Assembly: GCA_964432415.1 (NCBI GenBank)
Contig: CAYSNW010000004.1
Span: forward strand, 77,920 to 141,919
DNA: 64,000 nucleotides
DNA from: JAFECT01 sp964432415
Lineage (GTDB): Bacteria; Pseudomonadota; Alphaproteobacteria; Caulobacterales; Caulobacteraceae
Direction of reading: 5' to 3'
The position numbers were made by a program, and so were the translations under genes. The notes beneath the pieces were generated by a model. That model searched no databases. It was given only the letters and a program-made list of their open reading frames with translations, and was not told the origin of the DNA. Numbering within the stretch: position 1 is the stretch's first letter; each line of letters starts with the position of its first letter. Positions 43,901 to 53,645 of this stretch are shown here, piece after piece.

Positions 43901-44710
43901 ATGTCGTCTGCGTCCGAAAACCCCGACCCGCCCGGCTCCGGAAAGCCGCCTGAGGCGCCTCCCGGCCCAAACCCTGCTGGACCGCGCCATGTCGCCATCA
44001 TCATGGACGGCAACGGCCGCTGGGCGAAGGCGCGGGGTATGCCGCGCACCCTCGGCCATCGCGCAGGCGTCACCGCGCTCAAGCGCACGGTCGAGGCGGC
44101 GCCGGACCTGGGCCTGGAATGCCTGACCGTCTTCGGCTTCTCCACCGAGAACTGGCGCCGGCCCGTGGCCGAGGTCAGCGAGCTGATGGGCCTGGTCAAG
44201 CTCTACGTCCAGACCGACCTGGCCCGCCTGGCGCGCGAAGGGGTGCGGGTGCGCATCCTCGGCCGCCGCGAGGGCCTGCCGCCCGACATCCGAGACATCG
44301 TCGAGCAGGCCGAGGCCAAGACCGCCCACAACACCCATTTCCAGCTGCAGGTCGCCTTCAACTACGGCTCGCGCGCGGACATCGCCGATGCGGCCCGGGC
44401 CTTCGCCGCCGAGGTCGAGGCGGGCCGGGCCAAGGCCTCGGACCTGACCGAGGCCCGCTTCGAGTCGCTGCTGTCGACCGCCAAGGGCCCGCCGGTGGAT
44501 CTGGTGGTGCGCACCTCCGGCGAGCGGCGGATCTCCAACTTCCTGCTCTGGGAAGCGGCCTACGCCGAGTTCGTCTTCCAGGACATTCTGTGGCCCGACT
44601 ACGGCCCCGAGGCCCTGTCCGAGGCCATCGCCGAGTTCCGGCGGCGCGAGCGCCGTTTCGGCGGCGTCGAGCCCTCCAAGGAGTCGCATGACGTCCTCGC
44701 CGCCGGCTAG
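43901..44710 (+). CDS. uppS: undecaprenyl diphosphate synthase
   Basis: 269 residues with AGGAGAAGGA upstream. The catalytic Asp is in 'VAIIMDGNGRWAKARGMPRT' (about residue 36), followed by 'LTVFGFSTENWRRP' and 'RTSGERRISNFLLWEAAYAE'. It produces the lipid carrier for peptidoglycan and lipopolysaccharide. The 3' end overlaps cdsA by 23 bp. Confidence 0.96.
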   Translation: MSSASENPDPPGSGKPPEAPPGPNPAGPRHVAIIMDGNGRWAKARGMPRTLGHRAGVTALKRTVEAAPDLGLECLTVFGFSTENWRRPVAEVSELMGLVKLYVQTDLARLAREGVRVRILGRREGLPPDIRDIVEQAEAKTAHNTHFQLQVAFNYGSRADIADAARAFAAEVEAGRAKASDLTEARFESLLSTAKGPPVDLVVRTSGERRISNFLLWEAAYAEFVFQDILWPDYGPEALSEAIAEFRRRERRFGGVEPSKESHDVLAAG

Positions 44711-45566
44711 ACGCTTCAACTGGAACGACCTGGGGGTGCGGGTGGCTTCGGCCCTCGTGCTGATTCCGGCCGCCCTGTTCGCCGTGATCTTCGGCGGCGA
44801 CCACGTCTCCATCCTCTTCCTGGTGCTGGTCGGCATCGGGGCGGTGGTGCTGGGGCTGGAGTGGGGCCTGATCAGCGAGCCGCCGATCTGGAAGCGCATC
44901 GGCGCGGCCGTGGCCCTGGGCGTGCTGGTTCCCGTGATCGCCGGCTATGTCGGCAACTTCACCGCCGCCTTCACCCTGCTGGTCTTCGGCGCGGGCGTGG
45001 CGGCCGCCTACGCGCGGCTGATGAAGGCGTCGGCCATCGATGCGGCCTACGGGGTCCTCTATATCGGCTGGCCCTGCGTGGTGCTGGTGTGGCTGCGCAC
45101 CCGCGACGACGGCCTGACCTGGACGGTGCTGCTGTTCGCCGTCGCCTGGGCCTCGGACGTCTCGGCCTACGTCATCGGCAACCTGGTCAAGGGCCCCAAG
45201 CTCTGGCCGCGGTTCTCGCCCAACAAGACCTGGTCCGGCTTTATCGGCGGCCTGGTGGCCGGGGTCGCCTCCGCCGGCGGCATCATCGTCCTGTCCCCGA
45301 CCTTCGAGGCCATCATCCCGGGCCTGAAGCTGCCGTCCATGGGGATCGGCGTGCCCCTGGCCATGTTCATCGGCCTGATCGCCTCGCTGGCCACCATGGC
45401 CGGAGACCTGTGGGAATCGGCGCTGAAGCGGCGCTTCGGGGTCAAGGACGCGGGACAGATCATCCCCGGACACGGCGGCCTGCTCGACCGGGTGGACGGC
45501 ATGATGTTCTCGGTCGTGGCCATCGCCGCCGCCCGCCTGATCGTGCGGGCCTGGGGGCTGGCGTGA
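44688..45566 (+). CDS. cdsA: phosphatidate cytidylyltransferase
   Basis: 292 residues, about seven transmembrane helices. The family signature is near the end: 'GDLWESALKRRFGVKDAGQI', 'IPGHGGLLDRVDGMMFS'. The 'SPNKTWSGFIGG' block is also typical. Produces CDP-diacylglycerol for phospholipid synthesis. Overlaps uppS and dxr (GTGA). Confidence 0.96.
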   Translation: MTSSPPARRFNWNDLGVRVASALVLIPAALFAVIFGGDHVSILFLVLVGIGAVVLGLEWGLISEPPIWKRIGAAVALGVLVPVIAGYVGNFTAAFTLLVFGAGVAAAYARLMKASAIDAAYGVLYIGWPCVVLVWLRTRDDGLTWTVLLFAVAWASDVSAYVIGNLVKGPKLWPRFSPNKTWSGFIGGLVAGVASAGGIIVLSPTFEAIIPGLKLPSMGIGVPLAMFIGLIASLATMAGDLWESALKRRFGVKDAGQIIPGHGGLLDRVDGMMFSVVAIAAARLIVRAWGLA

Positions 45567-46768
45567 GCCTGCACCGCCGCGTGACCATCCTGGGCTCCAC
45601 CGGTTCGGTGGGCCTGTCGACCCTGGACCTGATGGCCCACGCCCAGGCCATGGGCTCGGCCACCTTCGAGGTCGACGCCCTGGCCGCCGGCCGCAACGTC
45701 GCGCGCCTGGCCGAGCAAGCCCTGCGCTGGCGGCCCCGCATCGCGGTCCTGTCCGACGAGAGCGGGCTTCAGGAGCTTCGCGCCCGGCTGGAGGGCTCCG
45801 GGATCGACTGCGCGGCCGGGGAGGCCGCCGTGATCGAGGCCGCCGGCGCCGGGGCCGAATGGGTCATGGCCGCGGTGGTCGGCACCGCCGGGCTCAAGCC
45901 CGCCTGGGCGGCCGCCTCGGCCGGCGCCATCCTGGGCCTCGCCAACAAGGAAAGCCTGGTCACCTGCGGTCCGGCCCTGCTGGAGGCCTCCCGCGCCGCT
46001 GGCGGGACGGTGATCCCGGTGGATTCCGAGCACTCCGCGATCTTCCAGGTCCTGCAGCCGCCCTGCGCGGCGCGGCTGAAGCGCATCATCCTGACCGCCT
46101 CGGGCGGGCCTTTCCGCACCTGGTCGGCCCAGGCCATGGCCGGGGTCACGCCGGAACAGGCCGTGGCCCATCCCAACTGGAGCATGGGCGCCAAGATCTC
46201 GGTCGACAGCGCCACCATGGCCAACAAGGGCCTGGAGATGATCGAGGCCTCCTACCTGTTCGGCACGCCGGAGGACCGCATCGAGGTCATGGTCCACCCC
46301 CAGTCGGTGGTCCATTCCATGGTCGAGTACGAGGACGGCTCCACGCTGGCCCAGCTCGGTCCGCCGGACATGCGCACCCCCATCGCCTGCGCGCTCGCCT
46401 GGCCCGACCGGCTGCCCTGGCCGGCGCCGAAGCTCGATCTGGCGGCGCTGGGCGCATTAACCTTCGAACACCCGGACGAGGGGCGTTTTCCGGCCCTCAA
46501 ACTCGCCCGCGAGGCGCTTCGCGTGGGCGGCCATGCTCCCGCCGTGTTCAATGCGGCAAATGAGGTGGCGGTCGAGGCCTTTCTTGACCGTCGTCTGGGC
46601 TTTCTCGATATTGCCGCTGCTGTTGCGGAGACCCTTGATCGGATGAGCGCCGACAAGGATTTCGGACGGCAGGGGGAGGGGGACCCTGTGGAGCGCGCCT
46701 TGACCGTTGACCAATCTGCGCGCCGCGTGGCGTCCGAGGCGGTCCGACGCCTGGTCCGCGCGGCCTGA
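45563..46768 (+). CDS. dxr: 1-deoxy-D-xylulose-5-phosphate reductoisomerase
   Basis: 401 residues from GTG overlapping the cdsA stop. NADPH site 'TILGSTGSVGLSTLDL', metal/substrate blocks 'GLANKESLVTCG', 'VDSEHSAIFQ' and 'LTASGGPFR'. Second step of the MEP isoprenoid pathway, upstream of undecaprenyl phosphate formation, so it matches the theme of the operon. Confidence 0.96.
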   Translation: MSLHRRVTILGSTGSVGLSTLDLMAHAQAMGSATFEVDALAAGRNVARLAEQALRWRPRIAVLSDESGLQELRARLEGSGIDCAAGEAAVIEAAGAGAEWVMAAVVGTAGLKPAWAAASAGAILGLANKESLVTCGPALLEASRAAGGTVIPVDSEHSAIFQVLQPPCAARLKRIILTASGGPFRTWSAQAMAGVTPEQAVAHPNWSMGAKISVDSATMANKGLEMIEASYLFGTPEDRIEVMVHPQSVVHSMVEYEDGSTLAQLGPPDMRTPIACALAWPDRLPWPAPKLDLAALGALTFEHPDEGRFPALKLAREALRVGGHAPAVFNAANEVAVEAFLDRRLGFLDIAAAVAETLDRMSADKDFGRQGEGDPVERALTVDQSARRVASEAVRRLVRAA

Positions 46769-46784
46769 GGACATTCGACACCCC

Positions 46785-48263
46785 GTGCTGCAAGTCATCC
46801 TGAATCCTCTGATCTACATCGCCACCTTCCTGGTGATCATCACCGTGGTGATCGCGGTGCATGAGCTCGGCCACTTCTGGGCCGCGCGCCTGTTCCGGGT
46901 GAAGATCGACCGCTTCTCCCTGGGCTTCGGCAAGACCCTGTGGGCGCGGACCGACAAGTCGGGGGTGGAGTGGCGCATCGCCAGCCTGCCGCTGGGCGGC
47001 TACGTCAAGTTCTCGGGCGACGCCGATGTCTCCGGGGTCCCGGACGCCGAGGACCTGGCCGACCTCAAGCAGCAGATCATCGAGGCTCATGGCCCGGGCT
47101 CCGAGCGGAACTACTATCATTTCAAGCCGGTATGGCAGCGCGCCATCATCGCGGCGGCCGGCCCCTTCGCAAACTTCGTGCTGGCGGTGGCCATTTTCTT
47201 CGGCCTGAACTGGGGTCTCGGGCGCGAGGCCATGCTGCTGCGCGTCAACGACGTCACGGTCGGCAGCCCGGCGGCCCAGGCCGGCCTGCAGCGCGGCGAC
47301 ATCGTGCTCTCCGCCAACGGGCGGGCGATGCAGAGCTATCCGGAGCTCGGCCAGTACATCCAGTTCCACACCGGCGAGCCGGTGGTCTTCCGCATCCAGC
47401 GCGGCAGGAACGCCTTCGAGCGGACGATCACGCCGCTGGCGGCGCCGATCACCGACCCGGCCACGCGCCAGCCCGTCCGCCTCGGCATCGAGGCTTCGGT
47501 GGTGCGCGTCGGCGAGATCACCCAGGGCAGTCCGGCGGAAAAGGCCGGGATCCGGCCGGGCGACATCGTCGTCTCCGCCGACGGCCAGCCGCTGCAGACC
47601 TACGGCGAACTGACCCAGCACATGCAGCTCAACGACGGCAAACCCGTCGTGCTCGAGCTTCGCCGCGGGGACACGATCCTGAAGCAGTCGGTGACGCCGC
47701 TCACCACGCCGATGCTCGATCCGAAGACCAAGGAGCCGATTCGCCTGGGGATCAGCGCCGGTCCGGACGACCGGGTGCTGGTGCGCCACGTGCACATGGG
47801 CGCCGGCAAGGCCTTCACCGAGAGCGTCGGCATGGTCTGGTCGACGATTTCCGACACCGGCCACTACCTGGGACGGATTTTCCACGGCCGGGAATCGGGC
47901 GATCAGCTCTCCGGCGCCATAGGCATGGTCAAGGTTTCCGGCGATGTGGCCCGGGCCGCGGCCGCCCAACCGGGGCCGTTGTGGCTAAAGGCTTCCAACG
48001 TCGGCCTCAGCATGGCCATGTTGATCGCCATAATTTCGATCGGAATTGGCTTTCTCAATCTGTTGCCGATACCGGTTCTCGATGGGGGTCATCTCCTTTT
48101 CTACGCCTATGAAGCCGTTGCACGTAAGCCTCTCGGGGCCCGCGTACAGGAGGTCGGGCTTCAAGTCGGTCTTGCTTTGCTGGTGTGTTTGATGTTGTTC
48201 GCAGGCTGGAACGACCTAAACAGACTGGGCGTGTTCAAACTCCTCGGCGGGTTGTTCTCTTGA
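46785..48263 (+). CDS. rseP: RIP site-2 metalloprotease (RseP/MmpA-like) with two near-identical PDZ units
   Basis: 492 residues from GTG. Zinc motif H-E-L-G-H at residues 26-30 in the first helix; last helix with 'LLPIPVLDGGHLLF' (the L-D-G-G motif). Between them are two PDZ domains of 88 residues each that are clearly alike: 'AAQAGLQRGDIVLSANGRAM' versus 'AEKAGIRPGDIVVSADGQPL'. It cleaves membrane-bound regulators or signal-peptide remnants in the inner membrane. Starts 16 bp after dxr and just before bamA. Confidence 0.94.
   Translation: MLQVILNPLIYIATFLVIITVVIAVHELGHFWAARLFRVKIDRFSLGFGKTLWARTDKSGVEWRIASLPLGGYVKFSGDADVSGVPDAEDLADLKQQIIEAHGPGSERNYYHFKPVWQRAIIAAAGPFANFVLAVAIFFGLNWGLGREAMLLRVNDVTVGSPAAQAGLQRGDIVLSANGRAMQSYPELGQYIQFHTGEPVVFRIQRGRNAFERTITPLAAPITDPATRQPVRLGIEASVVRVGEITQGSPAEKAGIRPGDIVVSADGQPLQTYGELTQHMQLNDGKPVVLELRRGDTILKQSVTPLTTPMLDPKTKEPIRLGISAGPDDRVLVRHVHMGAGKAFTESVGMVWSTISDTGHYLGRIFHGRESGDQLSGAIGMVKVSGDVARAAAAQPGPLWLKASNVGLSMAMLIAIISIGIGFLNLLPIPVLDGGHLLFYAYEAVARKPLGARVQEVGLQVGLALLVCLMLFAGWNDLNRLGVFKLLGGLFS
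47260..47787 (+). repeat. tandem PDZ duplication inside rseP
   Basis: Two units of 264 bp (about 47260-47523 and 47524-47787). Both encode the same PDZ core plus the same C-terminal extension ('TPLAAPITDPATRQPVRLGI' versus 'TPLTTPMLDPKTKEPIRLGI'), showing a tandem duplication and not two unrelated PDZ domains. Confidence 0.7.
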
Positions 48264-48280
48264 ACGTCCGCCGCCCGCCG

Positions 48281-50653
48281 ATGGTAAAAATCACGATGTC
48301 GCATCATTCCATCCGCGCCCGCTGTCTCGCCCTGGCTACAGGCCTGGCGTTGCTGACTGGCGGCACGGTGTTCACGGCCGCTCCGGCCCTCGCCCAACAG
48401 GCGGTCCAGCAGCAGCAGGGCGTCGTCGGCCGCATCGTGGTCCAGAACAACGAGCGCATCGATTCGTCGACGATCATGTCCTACCTGCCGGTGCAGCCCG
48501 GGGACACGATCGACGCGGCGCGCATCGACCTCGCGGTCAAGACCCTGTTCCGCACCGACCTGTTCGCCGATGTGAAGATCGAGCTGCAGGGCACGGACCT
48601 GGTGGTCCGGGTGGTTGAGAACCCGATCGTCAACCAGGTCGTGTTCGAGGGTAACCACGGCCTGCCGGAGACCAAGCTCCGCGAAGAAGTCCAGATCCAC
48701 CCCCGCTCCATCTTCACCAAGTCGCGCGTCCAGCAGGACGTGGCGCGGATCGTGGAGCTCTATCGCCGCTCGGGCCGGATCTCGGCCACCGTCACGCCGA
48801 AGATCGTCGAATTGCCGCAGAAGCGCGTCGACCTGGTCTTCGAAATCGACGAGGGCCCCAAGACCGGGGTCAGCCGCATCAACTTCCTGGGCAACCGGGC
48901 CTTCTCCGACAGCGACCTGCGCGACGTGCTGGTCACCAAGGAGTCGAGCTGGTGGCGCATCCTGTCGTCGAACACCAACTACGACCCCGACCGCCTGGAC
49001 TACGACCGCGAGCAGCTGCGCAAGTACTACACCAACCGCGGCTACTACGATTTCCGCGTCGTCTCCGGCGTGGCCGAGCTGCAGCCGAGCCAGAAGGCCT
49101 TCGCCGTCACCTTCACGGTGGACGAGGGGCCGAAGTACAAGTTCGGCGACCTGAAGGTCGAGACCGACAACAAGAAGCTCGACCCCGAATTCCTCAAGGC
49201 CATCCTGCCGATCCGCAAGGGCGACCTTTACCAGTCCGACAAGATCGAGGACGCGGTCGACGCCCTGACCTTCGCCGCCGGTTCGGCCGGCTACGCCTTC
49301 GTCGACATCCGCCCGCGCTACACCGCCGACAAGGACAAGCGCACCGTCAACGTCTCCTTCCAGGTCCGCGAAGGCCCGCACGTCTATGTCGAGCGCATCG
49401 ACATCGTGGGCAACACCAGGACCATCGACCCGGTCATCCGCCGCGAGATGCTGCTGACCGAAGGCGACGCCTACAACAAGGTCCTGCTCGACCGTTCGCG
49501 CAACCAGGTGCGGGCGCTGGGCTTCTTCAAGGACGTGACCATCAAGAACGAGCCGGGCACCGCGCCCGACCGTACGGTGGTCAAGGTCAACATCGAGGAA
49601 CAGCCGACGGGCGAACTGTCCTTCGGCGCGGGCTTCTCCTCGGTCGACCGCTTCCTGCTCGACGTGGGCGTGACCGAGCGCAACTTCCGTGGCCGCGGCC
49701 AGGACCTGCGCGCGCGCATCTCGCTGGGCTCGCTGCGTGAGACGGTGGACCTGTCCTTCACCGAGCCGCGCTGGATGGGCCGCAACCTGCGCGCCGGCGC
49801 GGACCTGTTCAGCTACCGCTACGACTTCTCCGGCCAGGCCAACTTCGTCTCGACCTCGACCGGCGCCTCGGTGCGCCTCGGCTTCCCGCTCAATGCGCGC
49901 ACCTACCTGAACACGCGCTACCAGCTGCAGTCGAACGCCGTGGTCGTGGACAACTCGTTCTGCTCGACCTCGCCGACTCTGTGCGAGCAGCGCGGCACCT
50001 TCCTGACCTCGCTGGTCGGCTACACCTTCAACACCGACTACCGGAACGACCCGATCAGCCCGACCCGCGGCTGGCGCGGCTCCTTCCGCCAGGACATCGC
50101 GGGCCTCGGCGGCGACGTCGACTACATCCGCTCCGAGGCGGAGGCGAGCTTCTACTACGGCCTGTGGCCCAAGTGGGTGGTCAGCTTCGACGCCTCGGCG
50201 GGGATCGTGAACGCCTGGAACGGCGACGCCATCCGCATCAACGACCGCTTCTTCAAGGGCGGCAACAGCTTCCGCGGCTTCCAGACCGCGGGCATCGGTC
50301 CGCGCGACACCTCCACCAACGATGCCCTGGGCGGCAACGCCTACGCCATCGGCACCATCGAACTCGCCTTCCCGACCGGCCTGCCGGACGAGTACGGCGT
50401 CAAGATGGGCCTGTTCACGGACTTCGGCACGCTCGGCGTGATCGACGACAAGTTCAAGCGGGTGACCGTCGGCGGGCTGCCGGTCGTCAACACGAACATC
50501 CGTGACGATCTGGCGCTGCGCGCGTCGGCCGGTGTTACGGTAAAGTGGAAATCTCCCATGGGGCCGGTCCAGTTCGACTTCAGCCAAGTTTTGGCCAAGA
50601 AGGACTACGACAAGACCGAGCTCTTCCGGTTCTCAACCTTCAGGCAGTTCTAA
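48281..50653 (+). CDS. bamA: outer-membrane protein assembly factor BamA
   Basis: 790 residues. Signal peptide to about residue 40 (A-L-A-Q), then POTRA domains (about 48-430) and a 16-stranded barrel. POTRA 5 and barrel blocks: 'EEQPTGELSFGAGFSSVDRF', 'RNFRGRGQDL', and the lid motif 'FFKGGNSFRGFQTAGIGPRD' (the VRGF-type loop as FRGF). Ends with the insertion signal F-R-Q-F, terminal Phe. Start taken at ATG 48281; ATG 48296 is also possible. No typical ribosome site. Confidence 0.96.
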   Translation: MVKITMSHHSIRARCLALATGLALLTGGTVFTAAPALAQQAVQQQQGVVGRIVVQNNERIDSSTIMSYLPVQPGDTIDAARIDLAVKTLFRTDLFADVKIELQGTDLVVRVVENPIVNQVVFEGNHGLPETKLREEVQIHPRSIFTKSRVQQDVARIVELYRRSGRISATVTPKIVELPQKRVDLVFEIDEGPKTGVSRINFLGNRAFSDSDLRDVLVTKESSWWRILSSNTNYDPDRLDYDREQLRKYYTNRGYYDFRVVSGVAELQPSQKAFAVTFTVDEGPKYKFGDLKVETDNKKLDPEFLKAILPIRKGDLYQSDKIEDAVDALTFAAGSAGYAFVDIRPRYTADKDKRTVNVSFQVREGPHVYVERIDIVGNTRTIDPVIRREMLLTEGDAYNKVLLDRSRNQVRALGFFKDVTIKNEPGTAPDRTVVKVNIEEQPTGELSFGAGFSSVDRFLLDVGVTERNFRGRGQDLRARISLGSLRETVDLSFTEPRWMGRNLRAGADLFSYRYDFSGQANFVSTSTGASVRLGFPLNARTYLNTRYQLQSNAVVVDNSFCSTSPTLCEQRGTFLTSLVGYTFNTDYRNDPISPTRGWRGSFRQDIAGLGGDVDYIRSEAEASFYYGLWPKWVVSFDASAGIVNAWNGDAIRINDRFFKGGNSFRGFQTAGIGPRDTSTNDALGGNAYAIGTIELAFPTGLPDEYGVKMGLFTDFGTLGVIDDKFKRVTVGGLPVVNTNIRDDLALRASAGVTVKWKSPMGPVQFDFSQVLAKKDYDKTELFRFSTFRQF

Positions 50654-50658
50654 GACCC

Positions 50659-51351
50659 ATGAAAATCTTCGCTTCGGCCGCTTCTCTCGGCCTGCTGACG
50701 GCTATCGCGCTCTCCGGCGCCGCCGTGGCCCAGACCGCCGCTCCGGCTGCGGCGCCCGCCCAGCCGAACCCGGGTCCCGTGATTCCGGGTGTCTGCACCT
50801 ATTCCCAGGAACGCGCCGTCGCGACCTCGGCCGTCGGCCAGTCCGTCGCCACCCGCATGAAGCAACTGATGGGCGCCGCCGACGCGGAACTCACCGCCGA
50901 TCGCAACTCGCTTCAGGCTGAGCAGGCTCGCCTCCAGTCGATCCAGGCGACGACCCCGAAGGACCAGTTCGACCAACAGGCGCTGGCGTTCAACCAGCGG
51001 GTCCAGGCCTTCGAGGTCAAGACCCAGACCCGGTCCCAGGAACTGCAGTACACCGAAGGCAAGCAGGTCGAGCGCATCCAGCAGGCGATCGATCCCATCC
51101 TGAAGCAGGTCTACCAGGAGCGCGGCTGCGGCCTGATGCTCGACCGCGGCTCGCTCTACGGCGCCAACCCCGCCATGGACGTGACCCAGGTCGTGATCGG
51201 CAAGCTGAACGCCACCCTGACCACCCTGACCTTCGACCGCATGGCCCTGCCGCAGCAAGGCCCCGGCGGCCAGGCCGCCGCTCCGGCGCGTCCGGCCGCG
51301 GCGGCGCCGACGGTCTCGGCTCCGGCCGCCCCGGCGAAGAAGAAGAAGTAG
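50659..51351 (+). CDS. OmpH/Skp-family periplasmic chaperone
   Basis: 230 residues: signal peptide 'ASLGLLTAIALSGAAVAQ', then a region like the Skp body ('AQSVATRMKQL'-type segment, 'NSLQAEQARLQSIQATTPKD', 'FEVKTQTRSQELQYTEGKQV') with long helices, and a low-complexity Ala/Pro tail ending in four lysines. Location between bamA and lpxD is the usual one. It delivers unfolded outer-membrane proteins to BamA. Confidence 0.9.
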   Translation: MKIFASAASLGLLTAIALSGAAVAQTAAPAAAPAQPNPGPVIPGVCTYSQERAVATSAVGQSVATRMKQLMGAADAELTADRNSLQAEQARLQSIQATTPKDQFDQQALAFNQRVQAFEVKTQTRSQELQYTEGKQVERIQQAIDPILKQVYQERGCGLMLDRGSLYGANPAMDVTQVVIGKLNATLTTLTFDRMALPQQGPGGQAAAPARPAAAAPTVSAPAAPAKKKK

Positions 51352-51376
51352 GCGAAAAGCGCCCGGCGGAACGAGG

Positions 51377-52387
51377 ATGCCCGATCGTCGCTTCTTCGCT
51401 CACGCGGGGCCCTTCTCCCTGTCCGAACTGGCTGAGCTCTGCGGGGTCGCTTGCGATCCCGCGGACGCCGGCCGTTCCATCGCCCGCGCCACGCCGCTCT
51501 CGGCCGCCGACGGCGAGTGCGTCGCCTTCTTTGCCGACAAGCGTTACCTGGAAGAATTGAAGGCGACCTCGGCCGCCGCCGTGTTCGTGCCTGCGGCCTT
51601 CGCCGACATGGTCCCGGCCGGAACCGCGGCCTTGGTCACGCCCACGCCCCAGGCCTTGTGGTCGAAGTGCGCGGAGCGCCTGCACCCGGTCCACACCCTG
51701 GACAACTCAGCCAACCTGCATCCGAGCGCCGTGCTCGACGAGAACGTCTACCTCGGGCCCAACGTGGTGGTCGGCGCCGACGTGCGCATCGGACGCGGCA
51801 CGCGCATCAGCGCCAACAGCGTCATCGGCCCGGGTGTGCAGATCGGTCGCGACTGCGACATCGGCGCCAACATCTATATCGGTTTCGCCCTGATCGGCGA
51901 TCGGGTGCGCATTGCCTCAGGCTCGGTGATCGGCGAAGCGGGCTTCGGCGTTGCAGGCTCCGCCACCGGCGCGGTCGATGTGCCGCAACTGGGCCGGGTG
52001 ATCCTGCAGGACGGCGTCACCGTCGGCGCCAACTGCGCCATCGACCGCGGCGCCTTCTCCGACACCGTGGTCGGCGAGAACAGTAAGCTCGATAACTTCG
52101 TCCAGATCGCCCACAACGTCACCCTGGGCCGCAACTGCGCGGTGGCCGCCCACGTCGGGATTTCCGGCTCGACCAAGGTCGGCGACGGGGTCCAGTTCGG
52201 CGGCCAGGCGGGCATCGCGCCGCACCTGACGATCGGGGACGGGGCCGCCGTGGCCGGGCAGGCCGGCGTGATGAAGGACATCCCCGCGGGCGAGACCGTC
52301 GCCGGTTTTCCGGCCCAGCCCATCAGACAATGGTTGCGCGAAGCCGCCTGGCTCTCCAAACAGTCCAAAGCGCGCGACAAGGAATGA
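51377..52387 (+). CDS. lpxD: UDP-3-O-acylglucosamine N-acyltransferase
   Basis: 336 residues. N-terminal uridine-binding domain (1-100) and a left-handed beta helix of hexapeptides (about 112-290: 'VYLGPNVVVGADVRIGRGTR'). The catalytic His region reads 'VQIAHNVTLGRNC'. Ends with a C-terminal helix 'AAWLSKQSKARDKE'. Third step of lipid A synthesis. Confidence 0.95.
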   Translation: MPDRRFFAHAGPFSLSELAELCGVACDPADAGRSIARATPLSAADGECVAFFADKRYLEELKATSAAAVFVPAAFADMVPAGTAALVTPTPQALWSKCAERLHPVHTLDNSANLHPSAVLDENVYLGPNVVVGADVRIGRGTRISANSVIGPGVQIGRDCDIGANIYIGFALIGDRVRIASGSVIGEAGFGVAGSATGAVDVPQLGRVILQDGVTVGANCAIDRGAFSDTVVGENSKLDNFVQIAHNVTLGRNCAVAAHVGISGSTKVGDGVQFGGQAGIAPHLTIGDGAAVAGQAGVMKDIPAGETVAGFPAQPIRQWLREAAWLSKQSKARDKE

Positions 52388-52394
52388 CGGGCTG

Positions 52395-52856
52395 ATGAAC
52401 GATTCAACGCCGGACGAACGGGGTCCGGATATCGACTACGCCGAAATCCTGAAGCGGATCCCCCACCGCTACCCGATGCTCCTGATCGACCGGGCGGAGG
52501 ACTATCGCCCCCACACCTCGATCGTTGGCATCAAGAACGTCACCCACAACGAACCCTTCTTCCAGGGCCATTTCCCCGAAAACCCGGTCATGCCGGGCGT
52601 CCTGATCGTGGAAGCCCTGGGCCAGGCCGGCGGGGTGCTGATGTCCAAGTCCCTGGACGCCGACACCACCGGGCGGACCATCTTCTTCACCTCGATCGCC
52701 GAGGCCAAGTTCCGCTCGCCCGTGCGCCCCGGAGACACTCTGCAGCTCAGGGTCCAGGTGCTGAGGCATCGTGGAGACCTGTTCAAATTCAAGGGTGTGG
52801 CGGTCGTGGGCGAGCGCATCGCCGCGGAGACCGAGTTCTCGGCCCTGGTGGTCTGA
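52395..52856 (+). CDS. fabZ: (3R)-hydroxyacyl-ACP dehydratase
   Basis: 153 residues. Hot-dog fold with 'RIPHRYPMLLIDRAEDY' and the active-site helix 'FFQGHFPENPVMPGVLIVEA', with His in G-H-F-P and Glu in V-E-A. It supplies acyl-ACP for lipid A and phospholipids. The stop overlaps lpxA. Confidence 0.95.
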   Translation: MNDSTPDERGPDIDYAEILKRIPHRYPMLLIDRAEDYRPHTSIVGIKNVTHNEPFFQGHFPENPVMPGVLIVEALGQAGGVLMSKSLDADTTGRTIFFTSIAEAKFRSPVRPGDTLQLRVQVLRHRGDLFKFKGVAVVGERIAAETEFSALVV

Positions 52857-53644
52857 TGGCCCGCATTCACGCCACCGCCATCATCCACGATGGCGCCAAG
52901 CTCGCCGACGACGTCGAGATCGGCCCCTACTGCATCGTAGGGCCCAAAGTGACCCTGAACTCGGGGGTGAAGCTGATCTCCCACGCGGTGATCGAGGGCC
53001 TGACCGAGATCGGGGAGGGGAACATCGTCCACCCCTTCGCCTGCCTGGGCGCCGCCCCCCAGCACCTGGGTCACAAGGGCGAGGACACCCGCCTGGTGGT
53101 GGGCAAGAACAACATCATCCGCGAGCACGTCACCTTCCATACCGGCACCGCCATGGGCGCGGGCGTGACCACCATCGGCGACAACGGCCTGTACATGGTC
53201 GGCGCCCACGTGGCCCACGACTGCGTGGTCGGCAACAACGTGGTCTTCGCCAACAACGCCACCCTCGGCGGGCACGTGAAGCTCGGCGATTTCGTCTTCC
53301 TGGGCGGACTTTCGGCCGTGCACCAGCACACGCGCGTGGGCCGCTACACCTTCGTCGGCGGCCTGGCGGCGGTGACCAAGGACGTGATCCCCTACGGTTC
53401 GGTCTGGGGCAACCACGCCCACCTCGAGGGCCTGAACCTGGTCGGGCTGAAGCGCCGCGGCTTCTCGCGCGAAACCATCAACGACCTCAGGGCGGCCTAC
53501 CGCCTGCTGTTCGGCCCCGAGGGCACCTTCCAGGAGCGTCTGGATGACGTGGCCGAGGCCTACGCCAAGTCGCCGGAGGTCTCCGAGATCGTGACCTTCA
53601 TCCGCGACGGCGGCGCTCGCCCGCTCTGCCTGCCGTCCGACTGA
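52856..53644 (+). CDS. lpxA: UDP-N-acetylglucosamine acyltransferase
   Basis: 262 residues. Left-handed beta helix at 1-190 ('ATAIIHDGAKLADDVEIGPY', 'FHTGTAMGAGVTTIGDNGLY'), catalytic His region 'REHVTFHTGT' (H in 'VTFHTG'), helical C-terminus 'RGFSRETINDLRAAYRLLFG'. First step of lipid A synthesis. Confidence 0.96.
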   Translation: MARIHATAIIHDGAKLADDVEIGPYCIVGPKVTLNSGVKLISHAVIEGLTEIGEGNIVHPFACLGAAPQHLGHKGEDTRLVVGKNNIIREHVTFHTGTAMGAGVTTIGDNGLYMVGAHVAHDCVVGNNVVFANNATLGGHVKLGDFVFLGGLSAVHQHTRVGRYTFVGGLAAVTKDVIPYGSVWGNHAHLEGLNLVGLKRRGFSRETINDLRAAYRLLFGPEGTFQERLDDVAEAYAKSPEVSEIVTFIRDGGARPLCLPSD

Positions 53645-53645
53645 G

